Origin: Chitinophaga barathri
Lineage (GTDB): Bacteria; Bacteroidota; Bacteroidia; Chitinophagales; Chitinophagaceae
Direction of reading: 5' to 3'
Length of the DNA stretch: 64,000 bases
Assembly: GCF_003807585.1 (NCBI RefSeq)
Contig: NZ_RMBX01000016.1
Span: forward strand, 115,163-179,162
A program made the translations under genes and the position numbers. Under the pieces are notes generated by a model that was not told the DNA's origin, did not search any database, and was given only the letters and a program-made list of their open reading frames with translations. Shown here in pieces: positions 34,448 through 42,445 of the stretch. The first letter of the stretch is position 1. Each line of letters opens with the position of its first letter.

Positions 34448-36448
34448 ATGACCGCTAACAGGATCGTTCACCATATTTTTAGCCAACCGGACCTCCGGAA
34501 CGTTGACCAGGCCAGCCTGGAGCGGCTGGTGGAGACGTACCCCTACTTTGCGGCGGCCAGGGTCTTACTGGCACAGAAACAATTCTCCTACATTCCGGAT
34601 TATAATACGCCTGTTTTTAAGAAAGCGCAGTTATACACAAGCTCTCCTCAATACCTTTACCAGCTTACAATGGCGGCCGATCAGCCCCTTGCGCCCATGG
34701 AAGAGGTTCCGGAGAGTACAGTGAAAGCGCCGGTGGTGGAAGAAACATGGGAGGAAGCCCCCCTGGCGGAAATCATTGCGGAGGAGACTCCTTTAGCGGA
34801 GGAAAAGATAGCTGAGGCGGAAATAATTGTGGAAGAGATGATACCCGTGGCGGAAGTACCGGTAATGGAAGAAATCGGGGAAGAGATAAAGGCAGAGCCG
34901 GTAGCTGAAATAATTACGGAAGAAACACCTGTTGAAGAACCCGTAGCAGCAATGGAATCCGAAATACCCACTGCGCAGGCAGCGGCAGATAATGATATTG
35001 TTGCTAAACTGGAAGCGGAAGCCGAGGCCAGCCTGACAGCGGACGCTTCCCCTGATCCTGATGCGCTGATGGAAACCGTTGTGGCGGAAGAAATACCCGT
35101 CCATGTCCTCTCCCCGCTCAGCCCGGACGAAGAAATAGCCCTGGAAGACGAGATCAGCGCGGAAGACCAGGCCATCCTGGATGAACTGGAAGCCGAAGAC
35201 CTCGCAGCCGCGCGGGCTAAAGCAACCGCCGAGGCTGAAGCACAGCAAGCCGCCGAGGCTACTGCCCCCGAAACAGCGAAACAGGATGAAGTGACAGCCG
35301 CAGGTTCTGAAACCTTTGTGGCAACACCAGAAGTCGTAGAGCGGGATGAAGTGATAGCGGTAGATTACGAAGCCGCCGAAGCGGAAATAGCCCGTACTTC
35401 CATTGAAGATGAAATAGTGGCCGTTGACTATGAAGCCGTGGAGGCTGAAATAGCCCGTACTTCCACGGAAGACGAGATCGTGGCGGTAGACTACGAAGCC
35501 GCCGAGGCCGAAGCAGCCCGTACTTCCACGGAAGATGAGATCGTAGCTATAGACTACGATGCGCTGAAGCCCGAAGAACCGGTGCAATACGAACCCGAAA
35601 TAGAGGAAGAAGAAATTGTGGTGCCGTCAGAAACCGAGCCGGAAGGCCCGGGCCTGGCCCTGCCAAAGGCCGATATAGATCATGAGGCGCCGCAACCGGA
35701 AGAACCTTTGCAATACGCACCCGAAATAGAGGAAGAGGAAATTGTAGTGCCGTCTGAGACCGAGCCGGAAGGCCCCGGCCTGGCCTTACCCAAAGCAGAT
35801 CCGGAAATGCCGCTGGTGGAAGTAGCCACCGATGAGGATGTGGAAGAAGCAGCCCTGCCGGAAGCCGCCTTCGCGGACGAAATGGAGATACCGGCTACTG
35901 AAGAAACAACAGCAGCAGCGGAAGCCCCTGTGACGGACGCCGTTGCCGCGGAAACCACCACTGCTGAAGAAGAAGCCCCAATCCGCATTTTCCCGATGGA
36001 TACCCCCACGGAGGAAACGGTGCTCACCTTCCAGCCCTTGTACACGGAAGATTATTTTGCCTATAAAAAGCTGAAAGACCCTGTTACTGCAGAAAAGATG
36101 ACTGAGAAAGCCTCCGCTGAGATGAGAAGTTTTACAGACTGGCTCCGCGAACTGAAAGACAATTTTTCAGGTAAAGCCGCCAAGGACTGGTATCACCAGC
36201 AAATGCACAAACTATACGAAGACGATGATCCGGAAGTGACCGAAAGAGTGGAAAAGATGGCCATGCAATCCATCACGCTCAACGACGACATCGTGTCCGA
36301 AACCCTGGCCGAGATCTGGGTACGCCAGCACCAGCCTGAAAAAGCGATAACTATTTACCAAAAATTAAGTTTGCTTAATCCCGGTAAAAACGCTTATTTT
36401 GCGCAACGGATTAATGAACTTAAACAACTTACAGACAATAATAAATAG
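34448..36448 (+). CDS. Acidic repeat protein with conserved N- and C-terminal helical domains
   Basis: The 666-residue protein has a conserved N-terminal helical domain (1-75, QPDLRNVDQASLERLVETYP) and a C-terminal part (~520-666) ending in a TPR-like AEIWVRQHQPEKAITIYQKL. Between them lies about 450 residues of very acidic, Ala/Glu/Pro/Val-rich sequence. It contains two sets of near-identical tandem repeats: a 21-residue unit (DEIVAVDYEA..EAEIARTS) in three copies plus a partial one, and a 42-residue unit (EEPVQYEPEIEEEEIVV...) in about two copies. No signal peptide. It sits between lptE and secG, 8 bp before secG. The middle is probably a disordered, length-variable spacer. Function unknown. 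Confidence 0.85.
   Translation: MTANRIVHHIFSQPDLRNVDQASLERLVETYPYFAAARVLLAQKQFSYIPDYNTPVFKKAQLYTSSPQYLYQLTMAADQPLAPMEEVPESTVKAPVVEETWEEAPLAEIIAEETPLAEEKIAEAEIIVEEMIPVAEVPVMEEIGEEIKAEPVAEIITEETPVEEPVAAMESEIPTAQAAADNDIVAKLEAEAEASLTADASPDPDALMETVVAEEIPVHVLSPLSPDEEIALEDEISAEDQAILDELEAEDLAAARAKATAEAEAQQAAEATAPETAKQDEVTAAGSETFVATPEVVERDEVIAVDYEAAEAEIARTSIEDEIVAVDYEAVEAEIARTSTEDEIVAVDYEAAEAEAARTSTEDEIVAIDYDALKPEEPVQYEPEIEEEEIVVPSETEPEGPGLALPKADIDHEAPQPEEPLQYAPEIEEEEIVVPSETEPEGPGLALPKADPEMPLVEVATDEDVEEAALPEAAFADEMEIPATEETTAAAEAPVTDAVAAETTTAEEEAPIRIFPMDTPTEETVLTFQPLYTEDYFAYKKLKDPVTAEKMTEKASAEMRSFTDWLRELKDNFSGKAAKDWYHQQMHKLYEDDDPEVTERVEKMAMQSITLNDDIVSETLAEIWVRQHQPEKAITIYQKLSLLNPGKNAYFAQRINELKQLTDNNK
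35345..35563 (+). repeat. In-frame 63-bp tandem repeats in the acidic protein
   Basis: Three full 21-codon units and a partial fourth encode DE(V/I)(V/I)AVDYEA(A/V)EAE(I/A)ARTS(I/T)E. The last copies are almost identical at DNA level (shared segment TAGCCCGTACTTCCA or similar), showing recent duplication. Confidence 0.85.
35573..35806 (+). repeat. In-frame 126-bp duplication in the acidic protein
   Basis: The 42-codon unit starting EEPVQYEPEIEEEEIVV at 35573-35698 is repeated from 35699 to about 35806, differing in a few residues (VQYEP versus LQYAP). Both copies contain ETEPEGPGLALPKAD. Confidence 0.85.
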
Positions 36449-36456
36449 CAACTAAT

Positions 36457-36837
36457 ATGTTGATTTTCTTTGGAATATTGATCGTAGTAGCCTGTATTTT
36501 ACTGGGCTTCTTTGTGCTGGTACAGAACCCTAAAGGCGGCGGTCTTTCCGGCTCCTTCGGCGGTTTCGGCAACCAGGTGATGGGTGTTCGTCAAACCACG
36601 GACGTACTGGAAAAAGGCACCTGGATACTGGCAGCGGTTATTGCTGTTCTTTGCCTCACCTCGGCCATGTTCGTTGGCAAAGGCGGCCCCGCAGGCCCCG
36701 CAAAAGGCGGCAGCGCCATCGAACAATCAGCAGGCGCGCCCGCAGCTACACCTGGCAGTACACAGCAGCTTCCTCCCGCTACCAACCAGCCAGTTACACC
36801 TCCCGTTGCCAACCCGGCAGACACGGGCAAACATTAA
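36457..36837 (+). CDS. secG: Preprotein translocase subunit SecG
   Basis: The 126-residue protein has two membrane helices (LIFFGILIVVACILLGFFVLV at ~2-22 and ILAAVIAVLCLTSAMFVG at ~54-71) separated by the SecG signature VQNPKGGGLSGSFGGFGNQ. An Ala/Pro/Gln-rich tail extends beyond the usual E. coli-like length. It is a SecYEG channel subunit in the inner membrane. It begins 8 bp after the acidic repeat protein and is followed by a terminator hairpin. Confidence 0.93.
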   Translation: MLIFFGILIVVACILLGFFVLVQNPKGGGLSGSFGGFGNQVMGVRQTTDVLEKGTWILAAVIAVLCLTSAMFVGKGGPAGPAKGGSAIEQSAGAPAATPGSTQQLPPATNQPVTPPVANPADTGKH

Positions 36838-36866
36838 TATTATTTGCCAATATAATATTTGAAAGG

Positions 36867-36894
36867 ACCTCGCCGTTAAAAGCGGGGTTTTTTA
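36867..36894 (+). terminator. Terminator after secG
   Basis: A short stem CCTCGC with GCGGGG (one G-T pair) and an 8-base loop is followed by TTTTTTAT, 30 bp after the secG stop. Confidence 0.6.
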
Positions 36895-36915
36895 TTGAAT
36901 TACCGCCTTCTTTCC

Positions 36916-37965
36916 ATGAGACAAAAGACCAAAAAAAATAACTCCCCCTGGGTACGCCGTATTGCCGTTATTGCAGCCTGCCTGCTGGCGGGCGCCCTCG
37001 TACTGGGAGGTTACCTCCTGATGGGCCCTAATACCCGTTCCTTTGGCGATAAAAAGTATTTCTACATTCCTACCGGCAGCAAATATGAGGACGTGCTCCA
37101 GGGCCTGAAAGACCAGGAGATCGTCACCTCCCCCGCTACCTTCAATATCGTAGCCCGCCAGCTGGATTACCCGAACCGTGTGAAAGCCGGCCGTTACGAG
37201 ATCAAAAAAGGCATGGGCAACCTCGAAATTGTGCGGATATTGCGCTCCGGCAGGCAATCTCCCGTAAAACTGGTGATCAATAAACTGCGGCTGAAAGAAG
37301 ACCTGGTACGCCTCGTGTCCACCCAGCTGGAAGCGGACTCCACCGCCTTCCGTGCTATTATGGACGACGGCGTGTATCTCCGCCAGTTTGGCCTGGACAC
37401 ACAGACCGTGATGTGCGCCGTAATGCCCAACACCTACGAGTTCTACTGGAATACGACAGCCGGCAAAGTATTTGAAAAACTGGAAGAAAGTTATGCCCGT
37501 TTCTGGACGGACGAACGCAAGGCCAAAGCCTCCGCACTCGGTCTCAGCCCCACGGAAGTGATCACCCTCGCTTCTATCGTGGAAGAAGAAACCAACCGTC
37601 ATGACGAAAAACCCAGCATCGCCAGCGTATACCTGAACAGGCTCAAAAAAGGCATGAAACTCGGCGCGGACCCTACCGTAAAATACGCGCTGAAAAACTT
37701 CGCGCTGAAACGCATCTGGGGCTCTTATCTCGAATTCGATTCTCCGTATAACACTTACCGTTATGCCGGCCTCCCTCCCGGCCCTATCTGCACGCCCTCG
37801 GTAAAATCCATCGAAGCAGTGCTGGAACCGGCGGACACGGAATACCTCTACTTCTGCGCAAAGGCCGACGGCAGCGGGTATCACGCCTTTGCGGCCACTT
37901 TTAAGGAACACCTGGAGAACGCGCGCACGTACCAGAAGGAATTGAATGCAAGAGGGATTAAATAA
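36916..37965 (+). CDS. mltG: Endolytic murein transglycosylase MltG (YceG-like)
   Basis: I prefer ATG 36916 (MRQKTKKNN), giving 349 residues; a TTG at 36895 would add seven and overlap the terminator. A membrane anchor at ~18-38 (IAVIAACLLAGALVLGGYLLM) is followed by a LysM-like region and the YceG catalytic domain. The active-site motif is LASIVEEETNRHDEKP (~217-232), followed by ASVYLNRLKKGMKLGADPTVKYA and YAGLPPGPICTPS. It cleaves nascent glycan strands in the periplasm to end their elongation. Confidence 0.93.
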   Translation: MRQKTKKNNSPWVRRIAVIAACLLAGALVLGGYLLMGPNTRSFGDKKYFYIPTGSKYEDVLQGLKDQEIVTSPATFNIVARQLDYPNRVKAGRYEIKKGMGNLEIVRILRSGRQSPVKLVINKLRLKEDLVRLVSTQLEADSTAFRAIMDDGVYLRQFGLDTQTVMCAVMPNTYEFYWNTTAGKVFEKLEESYARFWTDERKAKASALGLSPTEVITLASIVEEETNRHDEKPSIASVYLNRLKKGMKLGADPTVKYALKNFALKRIWGSYLEFDSPYNTYRYAGLPPGPICTPSVKSIEAVLEPADTEYLYFCAKADGSGYHAFAATFKEHLENARTYQKELNARGIK

Positions 37966-38007
37966 CCCTTTCTTCGTACTTTTACACCGGTCCAACAAAA
38001 TCCCCGG

Positions 38008-38976
38008 ATGATCGATGTAGAAAAAATCATTCTCAGTTCCAAACCTGTACGTTGGGTGATCCATAAAAGCAAATCCCTGGTGCTGCCGGGGTTTGACCGT
38101 GCACCCCTGTACGATGTGATTGTTTTTTTCCTGAAAGAAACAGCCAAAGAAAGCCTGACCGAACGGGCCGCGGCCATTTCTTTCAACTTCCTGCTCGCCA
38201 TCCCGCCGTTTTTTATCTTCCTGTTCACCCTCGTACCCTTCATTCCCCTCCAGAATGTGGAGCCCACTTTGTACGACCTTGCGGAAAGCCTCACGCCCAA
38301 TTATAACAGCTATATCATTGTGCGGGACATGATCCACGACTTCCTCTATACACAACGGAATACCCTGCTTTCCCTGTCGTTTGTGCTCAGTTTCTATTAT
38401 TCCTCGAACGGCGTGATGGGTATGCTGCACTCTTTCGACAAACTGCTGCCCGGGTTCAAACAGCGCACCTGGTGGCAGACGAGGCTTACCGCACTGATGC
38501 TCACCGTGTTCCTCGTATTGCTTTTGCTGGTAACGGTTACGCTCATCATCATGCAGGGCACTGTATTAAAAATGGTGCTGGAAAAAATCGGCATAGCGGA
38601 GACCATTTCACAATTTTCTATCGGCCTTGTACGCTGGCTGCTCATTGTGCTGCTGTTTTTCTCCATCATTTCCGTGATCTACCGCTGGGGCCCCGCCACC
38701 AAAAAGAAATGGAAATTTATTTCCGCGGGTTCCACCTTCGCCACCATTTCCATGATCGTGGTAACGCTGGGGTTTTCCGTGTGGGTGACGAATTTTGCGC
38801 AATACAACCAGATCTACGGCTCCATCGGTACCATCCTCGTATTGATGCTTGTAGTGTATTTTAACTCATTTATACTGCTGATCGGCTTCGAATTGAACAC
38901 CAGCATCAGTACGCTGCGCGAAATTGCCGCAGAGCGCGAACTGAAGGAAGCGCCTGAATTACAAGGGCTTTCATGA
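38008..38976 (+). CDS. YihY/virulence factor BrkB family membrane protein
   Basis: The 322-residue protein has six or so membrane helices and the family motif TERAAAISFNFLLAIPPFFIF at ~48-68. Later segments include SFYYSSNGVMGMLHSFDK and GSIGTILVLMLVVYFNSFIL. These proteins are inner-membrane and of uncertain function, sometimes mislabelled ribonuclease BN. It lies 42 bp after mltG, probably in the same transcript. Confidence 0.9.
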   Translation: MIDVEKIILSSKPVRWVIHKSKSLVLPGFDRAPLYDVIVFFLKETAKESLTERAAAISFNFLLAIPPFFIFLFTLVPFIPLQNVEPTLYDLAESLTPNYNSYIIVRDMIHDFLYTQRNTLLSLSFVLSFYYSSNGVMGMLHSFDKLLPGFKQRTWWQTRLTALMLTVFLVLLLLVTVTLIIMQGTVLKMVLEKIGIAETISQFSIGLVRWLLIVLLFFSIISVIYRWGPATKKKWKFISAGSTFATISMIVVTLGFSVWVTNFAQYNQIYGSIGTILVLMLVVYFNSFILLIGFELNTSISTLREIAAERELKEAPELQGLS

Positions 38977-39090
38977 CCTGCCTGTTAATATCATATCAAT
39001 TCCCCGCTGAAGATTTTCTAAATTAGGATGGATGGCTTTTTATTCCCTGCGAAATGCCTTAATTTCATGTTGAACCAAATGAGGGAGCCT

Positions 39091-39693
39091 ATGAAAAAGC
39101 AAATTCTTATACTGCTTCTTGCAGTGTGTTCGCTTGTGGCATTCCGTTTTCCCGATGGGCTTGCCATCGGGGCGAAGCTGCCGAAGGCAGATATCAAAAT
39201 GAAAGACATCTCCGGCAGGGAGTTCTCATTAAATGATGTTAAAAAAAGCAATGGCCTGCTGGTCATGTTCAGCTGCAACACCTGCCCTTACGTAAAACGT
39301 AACCAGGACCGCACCCGCGAGATCTGCCAGTTTGCATTAAAAAACAACATCGGTGTGATACTCGTAAATTCCAACGAAGCGGAACGTACCGGCGGTGATT
39401 CCTACGAAGCCATGCAGAGTTATGGTAAAGGGCAACATTATAGCTGGCCCTATGTCGTAGACAAGGACAACCAGATTGCGGACGCCTTTGCGGCAGACCG
39501 CACGCCCGAATGTTATCTTTTCAACAAAGACGCTACACTCGTGTACAAAGGCGCGATAGACGACAATCCCGGCAGCGCGGAAGGCGTGCAGACCAAATAC
39601 CTGCACAATGCCATCGGCGCCATGGTAAGCGGCAAAGCAGTGCCGGTGACCACTACCGCTTCTGTAGGCTGCGGCATCAAACGTAAAATGTAA
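39091..39693 (+). CDS. Exported thioredoxin-like redoxin
   Basis: ATG 39091 (MKKQILILLLAVCSLVAF) is chosen because it starts a signal peptide; the open frame reaches back to 39028. The 200-residue protein is AhpC/TSA-like, with LPKADIKMKDISGREFSL, the CxxC site SCNTCPYVKRNQDRTRE and later DRTPECYLFNKDATLVYKG. The conserved tail ends SVGCGIKRKM. It should act as a periplasmic thiol-disulfide or peroxide-handling protein. Monocistronic, with a terminator after it. Confidence 0.88.
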   Translation: MKKQILILLLAVCSLVAFRFPDGLAIGAKLPKADIKMKDISGREFSLNDVKKSNGLLVMFSCNTCPYVKRNQDRTREICQFALKNNIGVILVNSNEAERTGGDSYEAMQSYGKGQHYSWPYVVDKDNQIADAFAADRTPECYLFNKDATLVYKGAIDDNPGSAEGVQTKYLHNAIGAMVSGKAVPVTTTASVGCGIKRKM

Positions 39694-39712
39694 GATCAGC
39701 TCATAATGAAGA

Positions 39713-39747
39713 AACCCCGTGGGAGCAATTCCCATGGGGTTCTTTTT
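39713..39747 (+). terminator. Terminator after the redoxin gene
   Basis: AACCCCGTGGGA pairs with TCCCATGGGGTT (one wobble pair) around a short loop and is followed by CTTTTT, 20 bp after the stop. Confidence 0.75.
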
Positions 39748-39781
39748 GCCCGCTGCCGCTGTCGGAAATGCGGGAAGTAAA

Positions 39782-39817
39782 AAAAGCCCGGCGGGAAATA
39801 CATTCCGCCGGGCTTTT
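39782..39817 (-). terminator. Bidirectional terminator between redoxin and M14 peptidase genes
   Basis: A perfect 13-bp stem (AAAAGCCCGGCGG 39782-39794 with CCGCCGGGCTTTT 39805-39817) with A- and T-runs on both sides. It serves the minus-strand M14 gene and backs up the plus-strand one. Confidence 0.8.
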
Positions 39818-39853
39818 CTTTTATATTCTCCTGTTTCTTTTATATTCTCCTGT
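39816..39853. repeat. Two 19-bp tandem copies at the 3' end of the M14 gene
   Basis: CTTTTATATTCTCCTGT occurs at 39818-39834 and again at 39837-39853, a 19-bp period. The second copy abuts the M14 stop codon (39853-39855). Confidence 0.7.
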
Positions 39854-42345
39854 TATTGCCCTACCATAAACACCGCATTCCCGAACATCAGTTTCCCGTT
39901 TTCCCAGAAACTCCTGAACAGCGGGTTGTCCGTAAGCAGCACCACTTCCCCCTGCCCCATTTCCTTTACACCGAACAGCATGCCATTGTTCAGCCGGAGT
40001 TTGGTTTGCGCGCCTACAAAACCCGTGAGATAATCATTTTGTTTCAGCACGCCCACATTCCATCCGTCGGACTCGATGAACTGCACGAGTTTATCGCTTT
40101 GTTTGAGCGTGTAATAATATTCAGGATACCCGAATGCCAGCGGATGCGTTTTATCCAGGTGCACTTTGTAAATAGCGCCGGGGATGAATTGTGAAACGCT
40201 TTCCCGCTCGCGGTTTTCGTAAGGTTTCAGCGGGAGGTAAGGGTCTTTTTTCTCCTCTTCTTTTTTGTCTTTGTTTTCTTCTTCTTCTTTTTTCAGGCTG
40301 AAGCCCCACTCGCCCTGCGCCAGCTGCCCTACGGCATCTTCCAGCGCAATGAGCCGGCCGCCTGCTTTCACCCAGTCTTTCAGGCGTTCGGCGGTTTGTT
40401 TGTCCGCCAGCGCGGAATAATTACCATCCGGGAGGATGAGCACATCCAGGTCGCGCCAGCTGGCGCTGGCCAACGATGAAGATGGAATAACGGTAAGCGG
40501 GTAATCTATCTGCTGCTCAAAAAAATGCCATATCTCTCCCATACTCAGCGAGGATACGCCGTCTCCGGCCACCACGGCTACTTTTGGCTTGCGTATGAAC
40601 CTGATCTTATCAGAGCCGAAGTCCGCTCCTTTATCTACAAAACCCGTAGGCACTTTCACCAGCGACACTTCCATTTTAGCGGCGATCGCGGGCACCGCGT
40701 CCAGCGAAGGATTGCCGGCTTTGGTCATAATGAGCGTACCGGCGGGATATGTTTTTTCCCCTATCGTAAAAGGCGCTTCGGAATACCGCACTTTGATATT
40801 CCTGTTCAGCAATGCGGCGAGGAACTTCAGGTCCTTGGTACTGTTCCAGGGAGCGAGATATGCGTAGGTATTACCCTCCGCGGGCACGACAACGGTCTTT
40901 TCAGGCTCCGCGCTTACCGGCGGGTCAATTTTAGCGGTCACGGCATAGGCAGGCAGCCCATAGGCATAAGGCAACGCCCATGCGGTTATATCATATGTCA
41001 CGGAGTCCGTGAGGCGGGCTACCGGCTCAAACAATACTCTTACGAGATTGGAACGCGGCTGGTAAGCGCTCACCACCAGGTCTCCCTTTTCAATATTGAA
41101 CTTTTCCGTTTTACCGGTAAAATAATTAAATCCTGTACCCGCGCTGCTTCCGGTGGCAAACCCCGTCACGATATCGTTGCGGCGCAGTGTTTCGGAGAGG
41201 CTGAGCAGTTTTTCCGCGTTCCCGGCTCCTTTTACCACATAGGTTTTATAATCACCGGAAGGTTTGCTGCGCGCATCCGCGAAATAACCCGTGAATTCTT
41301 TTACCAGCTTGTCCGCATTCGCGGCGGATACTTCCAGGGTGGCCATACCGGTGATAAAATGATGTTCCACCCTGTCTTTCAGCGTAAGCGTATCGCCCTG
41401 GCGGGTGGTGATGGCAAGGCCCGCGCGGCCGCCGCCACCCTGCTCGTAGGTCATGCCGATGGAGCCGTTGTAAGTGGGATAGGTATCGCCATAGCTCGGG
41501 TAAAACAGGTCGAACTGCTCGCGGGTGAAATACAACCATCCTTTTGCATCAAAATAAGTGGCGTTGTGTTTCCCGATCTGCACCTGGAAAGCGCGCTGCC
41601 ATTCGGTGATGGCATCGTGCAGCGGCTCGGCGGCGGGTGCAAAATAATACGGCGCGTCCACGCCCTGTTCGTGAAAGTCCACATGCACCTGCGGCATCCA
41701 GCGGTTGTATTGTAATACGCGCTGGCGCGATTCGGTCTGCGTTTGCCATGCCCAGTCGCGGTTCAGGTCGAAATAATAATGGTTGCTGCGCCCGCCGGGC
41801 CAGGGTTCGTAATGTTCCCTTGCGTAAGGCGTGGCATCAGGCTGTTTGCTATGGATGGAATTGTAAAAGTTGACATACCGTTCCCGCCCGTCAGGATTGA
41901 GGCAGGGGTCTATGATCACGACGGCGTTCTTCAGCAGTTCCTGCCGTTCGGTGAGTAAGGTATACAGCGTTTTCATAGCGGCTTCCGTGCTTACGGCTTC
42001 GTTTCCGTGTACATTGTAGCTGAGCCAGATGATCACCGGCTGGGCGCCTTGTGCGCTCCCGGATACGAGGCCAAGGTTATGTTTGCGGATATCTTCCAGG
42101 CGGGCCATGTTCTCCGGGCTGGAGAGGATAGCCATCACCAGCGGGCGGCCTTCGTAGGTTTCGCCATAAGTCTCCAGCTTCACATTTTTAGAGGCCTCCG
42201 CCACCTGCCGGAAATACTCCATTACTTTGAAGTGCGGCGTGAACCGGGCGCCCGGCTGGTATTGGAGGAACGTCTGCGGGGAAGGCTGGGCTTGTGATGT
42301 TGGAATAGCGGCTAAAATCGCCAGGAATAAAAAAATATACCTCAT
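39853..42345 (-). CDS. Exported M14-family zinc carboxypeptidase
   Basis: The 830-residue protein has a signal peptide (MRYIFLFLAILAAIPTSQAQ). The zinc ligands are in VHGNEAVSTEAA (His and Glu, ~112-115) and VDFHEQG (third His), and the catalytic Glu in GMTYEQGGGGR. The second half (~430-830) is a beta-rich and class I glutamine-amidotransferase-like extension, with DVLILPDGNYSAL and GGRLIALEDAVGQLA. A Lys/Glu-rich insert (EEEENKDKKEEEKKD) lies near 700. It should trim peptides in the periplasm or outside the cell. It is monocistronic and divergent from the gamma-glutamyltransferase gene. Confidence 0.92.
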   Translation of the reverse strand: MRYIFLFLAILAAIPTSQAQPSPQTFLQYQPGARFTPHFKVMEYFRQVAEASKNVKLETYGETYEGRPLVMAILSSPENMARLEDIRKHNLGLVSGSAQGAQPVIIWLSYNVHGNEAVSTEAAMKTLYTLLTERQELLKNAVVIIDPCLNPDGRERYVNFYNSIHSKQPDATPYAREHYEPWPGGRSNHYYFDLNRDWAWQTQTESRQRVLQYNRWMPQVHVDFHEQGVDAPYYFAPAAEPLHDAITEWQRAFQVQIGKHNATYFDAKGWLYFTREQFDLFYPSYGDTYPTYNGSIGMTYEQGGGGRAGLAITTRQGDTLTLKDRVEHHFITGMATLEVSAANADKLVKEFTGYFADARSKPSGDYKTYVVKGAGNAEKLLSLSETLRRNDIVTGFATGSSAGTGFNYFTGKTEKFNIEKGDLVVSAYQPRSNLVRVLFEPVARLTDSVTYDITAWALPYAYGLPAYAVTAKIDPPVSAEPEKTVVVPAEGNTYAYLAPWNSTKDLKFLAALLNRNIKVRYSEAPFTIGEKTYPAGTLIMTKAGNPSLDAVPAIAAKMEVSLVKVPTGFVDKGADFGSDKIRFIRKPKVAVVAGDGVSSLSMGEIWHFFEQQIDYPLTVIPSSSLASASWRDLDVLILPDGNYSALADKQTAERLKDWVKAGGRLIALEDAVGQLAQGEWGFSLKKEEEENKDKKEEEKKDPYLPLKPYENRERESVSQFIPGAIYKVHLDKTHPLAFGYPEYYYTLKQSDKLVQFIESDGWNVGVLKQNDYLTGFVGAQTKLRLNNGMLFGVKEMGQGEVVLLTDNPLFRSFWENGKLMFGNAVFMVGQ

Positions 42346-42445
42346 AGTTTGGTTGTATCCCCCTAAGATAGGGAAAAAATGCAGCCCGCTGTTACCTGCT
42401 GATATACGCTGGATTCGCCGGGAAATAATATTAATTTAGCTTCAA

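Noticed and set aside
35345..35806. Possible CRISPR-like repeat array
   Set aside because: The repeats have no unique spacers, keep the reading frame and encode acidic protein repeats.
36892..38430. 512-residue minus-strand open frame across mltG and yihY
   Set aside because: Runs antisense through two well-supported genes and their intergenic gap; no domain recognisable.
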